Below, piece after piece: positions 1 to 7,742 of a stretch of 64,000 bases of DNA. The position numbers and the translations under genes were made by a program. The notes beneath the pieces are model-generated. The model did not search any database, was not told the DNA's origin, and was given only the letters and a program-made list of their open reading frames with translations. Numbering within the stretch: position 1 is the stretch's first letter; each line of letters starts with the position of its first letter. Source of the stretch: Bacteroidales bacterium (lineage in GTDB: Bacteria > Bacteroidota > Bacteroidia > Bacteroidales > UBA932); the NCBI GenBank assembly GCA_017634595.1, contig JAGBNC010000018.1:1-64000 (forward strand). The letters are read 5' to 3'.

Positions 1-4
1 AACT

Positions 5-46
5 AAAAAAGTCTAACAACAGCAACTAGCTAATTGTTAGACTTTT
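5..46 (-). terminator. Rho-independent terminator of tRNA-Leu
   Basis: A 13-bp perfect inverted repeat (7-19 paired with 34-46) surrounds a 14-nt loop. On the minus strand it is followed by a run of six U. It lies 45 nt beyond the 3' end of the tRNA-Leu gene, where its terminator would be expected. Confidence 0.85.
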
Positions 47-90
47 CCAATCTTAAGAAATGCTTGAAAAACCTCAAAAACATCTCTAGG

Positions 91-402
91 TGCCCCGGGC
101 GGGAATCGAACCCGCACGGCCGTTTCGGGCCAAGGGATTTTCTTACCACTATGGCTTTCGCCACTAACAACGCTTATATGCGCCTGATTTGTGGTCTGGA
201 CTATTCCTTCACCATGGATACAAAATCTTTAGGTGTGTCGTGTCTAGTCTCTGCACCTTCCTTCTCGCGAAGGCTTGGCTCAAGATTACCATCGGCTTTA
301 TCCGTTAAGGCTTCCTTGAATTTACGACATTCTACATCCCTCTTTTCAGAGAGTGCACTCAATTATTTAAGTCCCTCGTGTCTACCATTTCACCACCAAG
401 GC
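91..402 (-). tRNA. tRNA-Leu(UAA), interrupted by a group I intron
   Basis: On the minus strand, exon 1 is 402-369 (34 nt) and exon 2 is 141-91 (51 nt). Joined, they give an 85-nt class II tRNA. The acceptor stem GCCTTGG pairs with CCGGGGC through two G-U wobbles. The anticodon stem AGGGA/TCCCT encloses the loop CTTAAAA, giving anticodon UAA. There is a long variable arm with a GGCC/GGCC stem, and a T arm GCGGG-TTCGATT-CCCGC. The discriminator is A and CCA is not encoded. The break falls between U34 and A35, the site used by the tRNA-Leu(UAA) introns of cyanobacteria and plastids. A contiguous tRNA search would miss this gene. I see no other tRNA-Leu(UAA) in the window. Confidence 0.93.
142..368 (-). 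ncRNA. Group I intron (tRNA-Leu UAA type, IC3-like), 227 nt
   Basis: The intron begins AAATAATTGAG and ends in G (position 142). P1 can form between exon ACTT (372-369) and intron GAGT (360-357), with a U-G wobble at the 5' splice site. A P/Q-like segment GGTAATCTTGAGCC starts at 290. A hairpin CCTTC-GCGA-GAAGG follows it. An R-like segment GTGCAGAGACTAGACA spans 256-241. P7 can form between GACTA (249-245) and TAGTC (203-199). A GNRA-capped hairpin (GGC-GAAA-GCC) lies just before the 3' splice site. Motif order and the 5' end match what I know of the cyanobacterial and plastid tRNA-Leu introns. No homing-endonuclease ORF is present. Self-splicing is inferred. Confidence 0.9.
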
Positions 403-449
403 ATGTCGCGGGGTTCGCACCCGGCGTCCCGGCTGTAAGGCCAGGAATG

Positions 450-457
450 CAAAGATA
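450..457 (-). promoter_or_regulatory. -7 box of the tRNA-Leu transcript
   Basis: TATCTTTG on the minus strand matches the Bacteroidota TAnnTTTG box, 47 nt upstream of the tRNA-Leu 5' end. I see no clear -33 element. The leader (449-403) contains a 7-bp hairpin around 446-427. Confidence 0.6.
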
Positions 458-468
458 AGTTTTTTTCT

Positions 469-476
469 TAACTTTG
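469..476 (+). promoter_or_regulatory. -7 box of the HAD phosphatase gene
   Basis: TAACTTTG fits TAnnTTTG and ends 11 nt before the ATG at 488, so any leader would be only a few nucleotides. It lies back to back with the tRNA-Leu box on the other strand. No -33 match is visible. Confidence 0.5.
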
Positions 477-487
477 CGCACTGAATT

Positions 488-1111
488 ATGATTAAAGCCA
501 TCTTTTTCGACATGGGAGGGGTCCTGGTGGACCTTCATCTCGACCTTTGTGTGAAGGCATACAGAGATATTGCCGGGTTCAAAAATATCAGCGACTTCAT
601 TGATCCATGGCACCAGCGGGGTTTTATGAAGGACCTGGAAAGGGGCGCGCTCGATTTCGACGGATATATGGAAGAATGCAAGCGCCACTGTGCACCGGGC
701 ACCAACACAGAAACGATTCTTTATTGCCACAGGCAGTTTTTCGGAGTGCCTGCACCTGAGACCGTAAAGCTCATACACGATCTGTCAAAAGACTTCGACC
801 TCAGTGTGCTGAGCAATAACAACAGCGTATCCATGAGCATTCTCTTCCCGATTTTTCAGGGCGCAGGACTACCGTTCGAAACCAGCTTTAAGCACCTCTT
901 CTTCTCGTACGAGATGCGAATGCTTAAACCGGATGCCGAAATCTTCCATGCCGCCATAGCCCAAAGTGGTTACAAGGCTGATGAGATTCTTTTCATCGAC
1001 GATTCGGCCAGCAATGTCGAGGGCGGAAGGGCTGCAGGCATGAAGAGCGTGCTCTACACTCCCGGCACGTCTCTCAAGTCTCTGGTTGAAACAAGCATCG
1101 CCGAAGGCTAG
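488..1111 (+). CDS. HAD-superfamily phosphatase, YihX-like
   Basis: A 207-residue HAD hydrolase. Motif I is FDMGGVLVD with nucleophile Asp8; the usual second Asp is Gly10, as in YihX-type sugar-phosphate phosphatases. Motif II is Ser109-Asn110, motif III is Lys147 in KPD, and motif IV is IDDS (Asp171, Asp172) followed by NVEGG. A helical cap lies between residues 15 and 95. No signal peptide, so cytoplasmic. A phosphatase acting on a small sugar phosphate is the best guess; the substrate cannot be read from sequence. Its stop codon overlaps the convergent rodA stop by three bases within CTAG. Confidence 0.9.
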   Translation: MIKAIFFDMGGVLVDLHLDLCVKAYRDIAGFKNISDFIDPWHQRGFMKDLERGALDFDGYMEECKRHCAPGTNTETILYCHRQFFGVPAPETVKLIHDLSKDFDLSVLSNNNSVSMSILFPIFQGAGLPFETSFKHLFFSYEMRMLKPDAEIFHAAIAQSGYKADEILFIDDSASNVEGGRAAGMKSVLYTPGTSLKSLVETSIAEG

Positions 1112-2400
1112 AAATACTTCTTCTCCTGGCGGTCCAGGGCGATGAAAATAAACAGCATCGCCGTGAACGCCCAGAGCGACGAGCCCCCATAGCTGAACAA
1201 AGGCAGAGGAATGCCGATAACCGGCATCAGTCCTAAAGTCATGCCGATGTTGATGAACAGGTGCATAAACAAGCACGAAGCCACGCAGTAACCATATATT
1301 CGCGTAAATGCAGTGCGTGCCTTCTCGGCATCCCTGACAATCCAGAAAATCATCAGCCCGTACATGAGTATCACCACAAAGGTCCCGAAAAAGCCCCACT
1401 CCTCCCCTACAGTACAGAAAATGAAATCGGTACTCTGCTCCGGGACAAAGCCGAATGTGGTCTGCGTACCCTTAAGATAGCCCTTACCGAACAAGCCGCC
1501 TGAGCCAATGGCTATAAGGGACTGATGCACGTTATAGCCGACCCCCTTCAGGTCTTGCTTCATGCCCAGAACGACCTCAATTCTCTCCCTCTGATAGTCC
1601 TTCAAGACCTTATTGAAGATGAGGTCCGCAGCAAAAACCAGCACCACTGCAGCCACAACTGTGATAATGCCGTTCCTTACGACCCGCCTGCGGAGCCTCA
1701 GCGACGAAGTCCGACGAAGGGAATGAATAAAATAGAACAGCGCCACCACAGCCACGACGATGAGCGAAACCCACCAATGGGTAGTGATTGTCACAATAAA
1801 CAGCAGCACGGCAAGGCCCAGCAGCGCAAGAATCCACCCCGACATGCCTTCGCGGTACAGCACGAAGATGAAGCCTGCGTACACAAGGGCCGATCCTGTC
1901 TCACTCTCAGCCACAATCACCAGCATGGGCACCAGCACGATGAGGGCGGCCACCAGGAAATGCTTCCAGTTGTTCATCCTGAAAGCGGGGCGGCTCATGA
2001 CCGATGCCAGCAGCAGCGAGGTCGTGATCTTGGACAACTCGGCAGGTTGGAACTTCACAGGTCCCAATTCAAACCAGGAATGGGAGCCTTTGACATTGTT
2101 GCTTATGAAAATGACAAGCACCAGCAGGAACAGCACCACCAGATACGCAGGAGTGCTGATGCTTTCCCAGAAATATGCGTTGATGACAAAAAGAATCAGC
2201 GCCGCAAGCACAATTGCACCGGCAATCCACAGAGCCTGCTTGCCTGCGTTACAGCTCAGGTCAAAGATGGAGGAAGGCTCTCCCGACTGCACCGCAGCAT
2301 AGATATTCACCCAGCCGAAGAGCATAAGCGCAAGGTAGAGCACGATGAGCTTCCAGTCCACCGTTTTCTTCAATCCTCTGTCAAGTGCATCCTCCTGCAT
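1108..2400 (-). CDS. rodA: RodA, SEDS peptidoglycan glycosyltransferase
   Basis: A polytopic SEDS protein of 430 residues with about ten membrane segments. The C-terminal signature FSYGGSSL is present, and an acidic loop (VGEEWGF) precedes it. RodA polymerises lipid II in the elongasome with PBP2, which is encoded directly upstream. The ATG overlaps the PBP2 stop by one base (TGATG), suggesting translational coupling. The loop around residues 205-250 is rich in Arg and Leu and probably cytoplasmic. It is the last gene of the mreBCD-mrdA-rodA operon. Confidence 0.95.
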   Translation of the reverse strand: MQEDALDRGLKKTVDWKLIVLYLALMLFGWVNIYAAVQSGEPSSIFDLSCNAGKQALWIAGAIVLAALILFVINAYFWESISTPAYLVVLFLLVLVIFISNNVKGSHSWFELGPVKFQPAELSKITTSLLLASVMSRPAFRMNNWKHFLVAALIVLVPMLVIVAESETGSALVYAGFIFVLYREGMSGWILALLGLAVLLFIVTITTHWWVSLIVVAVVALFYFIHSLRRTSSLRLRRRVVRNGIITVVAAVVLVFAADLIFNKVLKDYQRERIEVVLGMKQDLKGVGYNVHQSLIAIGSGGLFGKGYLKGTQTTFGFVPEQSTDFIFCTVGEEWGFFGTFVVILMYGLMIFWIVRDAEKARTAFTRIYGYCVASCLFMHLFINIGMTLGLMPVIGIPLPLFSYGGSSLWAFTAMLFIFIALDRQEKKYF

Positions 2401-4229
2401 CAGCGTATCAATTTAGTAGTGAGCACCCTGCGCTCGAGGTCCTGGCGGCCGGGGGATATTTCTCCATTGAGATACTTTTCTACCAACAACGATGCGATAG
2501 GGCACGCCCAGCTGGCACCGAACCCGGCGTTTTCGATATAAGCAGCCACCGCAATCTTGGGGTTGTTGCGTGGAGCGAAGCAGATAAAGACCGAATTGTC
2601 CTTTCCGTGCGGGTTCTGGGCGGTACCAGTCTTGCCGCAAATATCTAGCCCGTCAACGTGGGCTACGTTAGCCGTACCGCCTTCGCCGAAGGCATTGACT
2701 GCCTTCCACATGCCGTGGATGACCTTGGGAAACTGCAGCGTATCCACCATGGTGTACTGCTTCTGATAATATACAGGGTCAATCTCCACACCCTCGGAAG
2801 CCTTGACCACATGGGGGATGTAGTAGTAGCCACGGTTGGCCATAATAGCAGCAAGATTGGCAATCTGAAGGGGCGTAGTGAGGATTTCACCCTGTCCGAT
2901 CGAGAGCGATACTATGGTCGGAAAACGCCAGTGCCCTTTGCGGTAATAGCGGTTGTAGTATTCCGCCGATGGAATGTTGCCGCTCAACTCCGAGGGGAAA
3001 TCGCTGCCCAGCTTGCGCCCGAAGCCGAAACTCATCACCATCTCGCGCCAGTGGGTGAAAGCCTCTTCGGTAGAATGATATTCGGGATTCTCCAGGATAG
3101 ACTTGAACACGTAGCAGAAATAGCCGTTGCAGGACATCATCACAGCATCTTCAAGATTGAGAGGAGAGCGGTGGGTATGGCAACCCAGCTTGCGGCCGCT
3201 GGAAGTGTATACGTAACCGTTGTAGCAAGGATACTGCATCCAGGGCTGAAGCACTCCGTCTTCGAGGCCGATCAGACCATTGACCAGCTTGAACACCGAC
3301 CCCGGGGGATAAGAAGCAGATACGGCCCTGTTGTACAGGGGCTTATTCTTATCCTTCGACAAGGTGCCGTAATGCTTGCCGAAATCGGCCAGCACCTCAA
3401 CATCGATTCCAGGGCTCGACACCATCGCCAATATTTCTCCGGAAGACGGTTCAATGGCCACGAGGCTGCCTTTCTTGCCGTTCATCAGATTCTGACCGTA
3501 CTGCTGCAAGTAAGCATCGATAGTGGTAGTAATATCTTTGCCCGGCACCGCCTCCACATCGAAATCGCCGTCATGATACGAATCCTTCTGGCGCCCGCGC
3601 GAATCACGCTGGTAGATATGCCAGCCCTTGCTTCCGCGCAGTTCGGCCTCCCTCGCCGCTTCAAGCCCCGTGCGCCCGTAATAATCGCCCGCCTTATAGT
3701 CAGGGTGGTCTTCCAGATACTCGGGACTGACCTCGGAGATGTAGCCCAGAAGGTTGCCGCCGGCATTGAAAGGATACTCCCTCAAGCTGCGCACCTGCGC
3801 CTTGAACCCCGGGAAAAGGAACTGTTCTTCGGCAAAGTGGAGATATGTTTCGGACGGGACATTCTTGAGGAAGGTAAGTGTCTGCCAGCCAATGCGTGAG
3901 CGGTATTTGTGATAATACTGCATGCGCTCGCGTACAAACTCTACCGTCGTATCCAGGGCATTGGCAAGAGAGACTGTATCCAGGTCGTGGACCTCCCGCG
4001 GCGTCACCAGGATCTCGTAGCATATCTTATTGCCCACCAGCAGCTTGCCGTTGCGGTCGTAGATAACTCCGCGTGGAGGATATATCATCTCGCGGGTCAT
4101 GGAGTTGTTGTCGGCGTCGGTCTTGTAGCTCTCGTTGATTATCTGCACATAGAAAAGACGCCCCAGCAGCAGGACAATCACAACGCCGAGGCCGATGAGC
4201 AGCTTGGTGGAACGGTTGTTACTCTCCAT
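2400..4229 (-). CDS. mrdA: Penicillin-binding protein 2 (transpeptidase)
   Basis: A class B PBP of 609 residues. One N-terminal membrane helix (about 9-30) is followed by a dimerisation/pedestal domain and a transpeptidase domain. The catalytic Ser311 sits in SVFK (SxxK), Ser366-Cys-Asn368 forms SxN, and KTGT lies near residue 535. It cross-links peptidoglycan during elongation in the periplasm. The start is 3 nt after the mreD stop. Together with RodA and MreBCD it forms the rod complex. Confidence 0.96.
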   Translation of the reverse strand: MESNNRSTKLLIGLGVVIVLLLGRLFYVQIINESYKTDADNNSMTREMIYPPRGVIYDRNGKLLVGNKICYEILVTPREVHDLDTVSLANALDTTVEFVRERMQYYHKYRSRIGWQTLTFLKNVPSETYLHFAEEQFLFPGFKAQVRSLREYPFNAGGNLLGYISEVSPEYLEDHPDYKAGDYYGRTGLEAAREAELRGSKGWHIYQRDSRGRQKDSYHDGDFDVEAVPGKDITTTIDAYLQQYGQNLMNGKKGSLVAIEPSSGEILAMVSSPGIDVEVLADFGKHYGTLSKDKNKPLYNRAVSASYPPGSVFKLVNGLIGLEDGVLQPWMQYPCYNGYVYTSSGRKLGCHTHRSPLNLEDAVMMSCNGYFCYVFKSILENPEYHSTEEAFTHWREMVMSFGFGRKLGSDFPSELSGNIPSAEYYNRYYRKGHWRFPTIVSLSIGQGEILTTPLQIANLAAIMANRGYYYIPHVVKASEGVEIDPVYYQKQYTMVDTLQFPKVIHGMWKAVNAFGEGGTANVAHVDGLDICGKTGTAQNPHGKDNSVFICFAPRNNPKIAVAAYIENAGFGASWACPIASLLVEKYLNGEISPGRQDLERRVLTTKLIR

Positions 4230-4232
4230 GGC

Positions 4233-4733
4233 TCAAGGTCTTAGCAGACGCATGACGAACACACACACGGGCACGCTCACCAGCACTGAAAGGGCAAAGC
4301 GGAGCGCTCCCTGCCAGAAAACCACCGTGCCGGCCGAATCGGCCCAGATATACACAAGGAAGAACAGCGAGCACAACAGGATCAGGGCAAGCGTCATCTT
4401 GGGTGCTCCGAGTCTCTGGAGAGAAAGCTTGTCGCCGCGCGAACTCAGTTCGTCGCCGAAAACCATCCTTATCACGGGGCCGCGGACGAGCCCCGCAGGC
4501 ACAAGGGCAAGCGATGTAAGCCCCAGCATGCCGTTGGAAAAGAAATCCACCGCAAAGCCGAGTGCGAAAGCAAGCAGCATAGACAGTATGGCCCGGGTAT
4601 CCAGAGGCAGAGCCAGAAGCAGCGCCGGCAGCAACGAAATGAGCACCCAGCGCGACAGCGGGAAGAAATTGCCCAGAAGAATCTGGACTATCACCATCAA
4701 CAGGTAGAGAAGTATGTAGCGGTAGTTCTTCAT
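4233..4733 (-). CDS. mreD: Rod shape-determining protein MreD
   Basis: A small hydrophobic protein of 166 residues with about five to six predicted membrane helices. MreD is weakly conserved, so the identification rests on hydropathy, size and position between mreC and mrdA. Its ATG overlaps the mreC stop by four bases (ATGA). It is an inner-membrane part of the elongasome. Confidence 0.88.
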   Translation of the reverse strand: MKNYRYILLYLLMVIVQILLGNFFPLSRWVLISLLPALLLALPLDTRAILSMLLAFALGFAVDFFSNGMLGLTSLALVPAGLVRGPVIRMVFGDELSSRGDKLSLQRLGAPKMTLALILLCSLFFLVYIWADSAGTVVFWQGALRFALSVLVSVPVCVFVMRLLRP

Positions 4734-5548
4734 TCCTCCATCTGTTCTATGATCTGACGGTCAGGGTTTTCGGCAATTATGACATAACGGAGCGATGCAA
4801 AGTCCACGAAGAGCTTGACATCCACCACGTTGACGGCTCCGTCGATAAGGCGCGAGCCGGTTGTTACGCCTATGGGAATATCCGGAGGATACACTGCAGA
4901 GATGCCGCTGGTGCGCACGGTGTCGCCCTGGCCCACCGTAAGGTGAAGCGGTATATCCTTCAATATGGCATGGTCCGAGCCGCGCCCGTCCCAGCTCAAG
5001 GGAGCCACAAGCCCTTCCCTGCCGATCCGGGCGCTTACGCTCACTTTGTCGTTGAGCAGCGACAGGCCGTAAGAATAACGCTTGTCCACGGCGTATATCA
5101 TGCCGACCACCCCGTTTGGCGTTATTATGGCGCTCTGCGGCTTCACTCCGTGTTCGCTGCCTTTGTCAAGTATGATGTAATTGTGGCGGGAATTGGTACC
5201 CATGGCCGTTACTTCCGCCGGGATGTAGTTGAAACGCGACGGCAGCTTGGCCGAATCGAGTTTAGCCATGGCCTGGACGGCCTTTTCAAGCTCCTTGTAA
5301 TGCTGCAGTTCCTTGAAAAGTTCGAAGTTCTTGCCCGCAAGTATCTCGTTCTGCTCCTTCAGGCCGAAGTAGTTGCGAACCTTGGTCATGCTCCCCCAGT
5401 TGAATGCCATAACATTGTGGGAGATGCGGTTGATCCAGATGTTCTGGAGGGTGGACGAGCGGTCCAGCAACGAGATCGCGGCAATCTCCAGCAAAATGAA
5501 GATTACCGCGGTTGTCAGGCCTAAGTAGAACTTCCCCGCCCGCGCCAT
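4730..5548 (-). CDS. mreC: Rod shape-determining protein MreC
   Basis: A 272-residue protein with one N-terminal membrane helix (about 8-28), a coiled coil (about 60-95, through the KNFELFKELQHY region) and a periplasmic beta domain. Typical MreC signatures include the run ending VGMIYAVDKRYSYGLSLLND and a later GDTVRTSG. It scaffolds PBP2 in the periplasm. The start codon abuts the mreB stop. Confidence 0.93.
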   Translation of the reverse strand: MARAGKFYLGLTTAVIFILLEIAAISLLDRSSTLQNIWINRISHNVMAFNWGSMTKVRNYFGLKEQNEILAGKNFELFKELQHYKELEKAVQAMAKLDSAKLPSRFNYIPAEVTAMGTNSRHNYIILDKGSEHGVKPQSAIITPNGVVGMIYAVDKRYSYGLSLLNDKVSVSARIGREGLVAPLSWDGRGSDHAILKDIPLHLTVGQGDTVRTSGISAVYPPDIPIGVTTGSRLIDGAVNVVDVKLFVDFASLRYVIIAENPDRQIIEQMEE

Positions 5549-6571
5549 CTATCGCATCAGGAAAGAGTAGCGGTCGGTATTTTTGAGAGCTTCACAGGTG
5601 CCGCGGGCCACTGCGTGCAGAGGATCTTCGCACACGTGGAACTGGATGTTGACCTTGTCGGTGAAGCGTTTGGCAAGTCCGCGAAGCTGTGCGCCGCCGC
5701 CGGAAAGCCAGATTCCGTTCTCAACTATATCGGAATACAGCTCCGGGGGTGTGTTTTCAAGCACATGAAGTATCGATGTCTCTATCTTGGCGATGGACTT
5801 GTCAAGGCAGTGGGCTATCTCCTGATGGGTGATGGTAGCCTCCACGGGATGCGCAGTCATGAGGTTGGGGCCGCGTACCACAAAAGGTTCCGGTTCCTCG
5901 TCCAGGTCGGGAATCACGGCGCCTACTGCGATCTTTATCTTCTCTGCGGTGATTTCGCCCACGCGGATATTGTGCTGCTGGCGCAGATACTGCTGGATAT
6001 CAGCAGTAAACACGTCTCCAGCGGTACGTATGCTCTCCTGGAACACGAGGCCGCCGAGGGAAATAACCGCAATCTCAGTAGTACCGCCGCCTATATCGAC
6101 CACCATGTTTCCTACAGGCGCCTCAACCTCAAGGCCGATACCGAGGGCCGATGCCATGGGCTCGAAGATGAGGTAAACGTCACGTCCGCCGGCGTGCTCG
6201 GTAGAGTCGCGTACGGCCCTGATTTCCACTTCGGTAGAACCTGAAGGTATGCCTACAACCACTTTGAGGTTAGGGGTGAACAAGCTGCGGTGCTTGTTGT
6301 TTACTTGCTTGATGAAGCCGCGGATCATCATCTCCGCAGCGTTGAAGTCGGCAATAACTCCGTCCCTGAGGGGGCGGATGGTGCGTATGCCGGGGTTGTT
6401 ACGCTCATGCATGAGCTTGGCCTTCTGACCAATGGCGATGCACTTGCCGGTATTATTATCAATGGCAACGATACTGGGCTCGTCAAGCACTATATTGTCA
6501 TTCTGGTAAATGACAGTATTGGCGGTGCCGAGGTCGATGGCCAATTCTTGGTTTAGGAATGAAAATGCCAT
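5549..6571 (-). CDS. mreB: Rod shape-determining actin homologue MreB
   Basis: An actin-fold ATPase of 340 residues starting MAFSFLNQE. An in-frame TTG four codons upstream (6583) is less likely than this ATG, which begins where MreB homologues begin. Phosphate-binding signatures are DLGTANT near residue 13 and DIGGGTTE near residue 165. LSGGGAQLRG marks the adenosine site. It polymerises under the inner membrane and directs cell-wall insertion. First gene of the five-gene rod operon. Confidence 0.96.
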   Translation of the reverse strand: MAFSFLNQELAIDLGTANTVIYQNDNIVLDEPSIVAIDNNTGKCIAIGQKAKLMHERNNPGIRTIRPLRDGVIADFNAAEMMIRGFIKQVNNKHRSLFTPNLKVVVGIPSGSTEVEIRAVRDSTEHAGGRDVYLIFEPMASALGIGLEVEAPVGNMVVDIGGGTTEIAVISLGGLVFQESIRTAGDVFTADIQQYLRQQHNIRVGEITAEKIKIAVGAVIPDLDEEPEPFVVRGPNLMTAHPVEATITHQEIAHCLDKSIAKIETSILHVLENTPPELYSDIVENGIWLSGGGAQLRGLAKRFTDKVNIQFHVCEDPLHAVARGTCEALKNTDRYSFLMR

Positions 6572-6598
6572 ATTCTTACACAATAACGGATATTCCTA

Positions 6599-6636
6599 CA
6601 AATTTAACAAAAATCCAAGATTTTGCACTAAATTTG
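6599..6636. promoter_or_regulatory. Divergent -7 boxes for mreB and ispD
   Basis: TAAATTTG occurs on the minus strand at 6606-6599 (28 nt before the mreB ATG) and on the plus strand at 6629-6636 (35 nt before the ispD ATG). Both match TAnnTTTG. Neither has a convincing -33 TTTG at 19-21 bp. The AT-rich spacer is the only non-coding DNA between the genes. Confidence 0.55.
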
Positions 6637-6670
6637 CTCAGTAATAATAAAAATTCTCATCGTTTTGTCT

Positions 6671-7345
6671 ATGGCCAGAGAAGTTTATGCGGTGATCGTA
6701 GCGGGGGGCAGCGGAACCAGGATGGGGGGAGATGTCCCCAAACAGTTCCTGCCGCTTGGAGACGTCCCCATACTGCAGCGTACGGCAGAAGGGTTTCTGG
6801 ATGCATGGCCGGAAGCGCATATAATTATTGTCCTGCCCGAAAGGCACATCGACATGTGGCGCAGCCTGTGTATTCAGCACGCCGTAGCGTTTCCGCAGAC
6901 CATCGTAAGGGGAGGGATGACGCGCTTTCATTCGGTCAAAAATGCCCTTGAAAAGGTACCTGATGGGGCCATTGTATCGATTCATGACGGAGTCAGGCCT
7001 CTGGCATCGGCGGGAATGATACGCGGCATGATAGATAAAATGCTCTCTCCGCTCGGGCCCGACTGCCTCATTCCGGCAGTCCCGGTGACCGACACGCTCA
7101 GAAGCATCGCGCCCGACGTCCCTGCGCCGGACCGGAGCAGCCTCGTGGCCGTCCAGACGCCGCAGATGTTCAAGTCGGAAGTGCTTAAAAAGGCCTACGG
7201 ACAGCCCTACGACACCTCTTTTACCGATGATGCCTCAGTGGCGGAGCGCGCCGGTTTCAAGGTTGAAATCGCCCCTGGAGAGAAGTACAACATCAAAATC
7301 ACCACTCCGGACGACCTGCGCCTCGCCCATCTCCTGCTGAAATAG
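6671..7345 (+). CDS. ispD: 2-C-methyl-D-erythritol 4-phosphate cytidylyltransferase
   Basis: A 224-residue nucleotidyltransferase. The CTP-binding loop AGGSGTRMG at the N-terminus leads into VPKQFLPL. HDGVRPL, TDTLR, QTPQMF and TDDASVAERAG follow in the usual order. It transfers CMP to MEP in the non-mevalonate isoprenoid pathway. The ATG at 6671 is preferred over the in-frame TTG at 6665, since the family starts just before the nucleotide loop. Divergent from mreB and apparently single-gene. Confidence 0.95.
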   Translation: MAREVYAVIVAGGSGTRMGGDVPKQFLPLGDVPILQRTAEGFLDAWPEAHIIIVLPERHIDMWRSLCIQHAVAFPQTIVRGGMTRFHSVKNALEKVPDGAIVSIHDGVRPLASAGMIRGMIDKMLSPLGPDCLIPAVPVTDTLRSIAPDVPAPDRSSLVAVQTPQMFKSEVLKKAYGQPYDTSFTDDASVAERAGFKVEIAPGEKYNIKITTPDDLRLAHLLLK

Positions 7346-7373
7346 CCTTACCCGCCGTCAGAGAAGGCGGAGA

Positions 7374-7742
7374 TTACTTAAGGAATACGAAGAAGACTGC
7401 CAGCACCAGGCAGGCGAAGGCAGCGATGTGGTTCCACTGGATAGTCTGTCCCTTGAAGACGAACATCACGATAACAGTGAACACGGTGAGGGATATGACT
7501 TCCTGTATAACTTTGAGCTGCAATAGGTTGAAAGGGCCCCCGTTGGCCTGGAAGCCGATTCGGTTGGCGGGCACGGTGAGACAATATTCAAAGAATGCTA
7601 TGCCCCAGGAAAACAGGATGACCAGTATCAGCGGCCATCCTGTTGATATTTTCATCTCACTGAGCTTGAGGTGCCCGTACCAGGCAAAAGTCATGAAGAT
7701 GTTGGAGAACACCAACATCACCACAGTCCAGATTCCGTTCAT
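7374..7742 (-). CDS. DUF486 (DMT superfamily) membrane protein
   Basis: A 122-residue protein with four membrane helices and the DUF486 signature NGGPFNLLQLKVIQEVISL near the third helix. The family is a four-helix relative of drug/metabolite transporters; no substrate is established. The start codon directly follows the stop of the upstream dehydrogenase, so the two are co-transcribed. A small GC hairpin (7352-7370) lies between it and the convergent ispD end. Confidence 0.88.
   Translation of the reverse strand: MNGIWTVVMLVFSNIFMTFAWYGHLKLSEMKISTGWPLILVILFSWGIAFFEYCLTVPANRIGFQANGGPFNLLQLKVIQEVISLTVFTVIVMFVFKGQTIQWNHIAAFACLVLAVFFVFLK

Noticed and set aside
91..402. Two broken tRNA-Leu halves as pseudogenes
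   Set aside because: Both exons are complete to the splice sites, form a perfect tRNA when joined, and the gap is a recognisable group I intron.
403..449. tRNA-like stretch upstream of tRNA-Leu, with a CTTACA loop and GGGTGCGAACCC
   Set aside because: The stem has a 6-nt loop, the T-arm-like part has a mismatch, and there is no 5' half; it is best taken as a structured leader.
7352..7370. CCGCC/GGCGG hairpin between ispD and the DUF486 gene as a terminator
   Set aside because: The 5-bp stem with a 9-nt loop has no T run on either strand.
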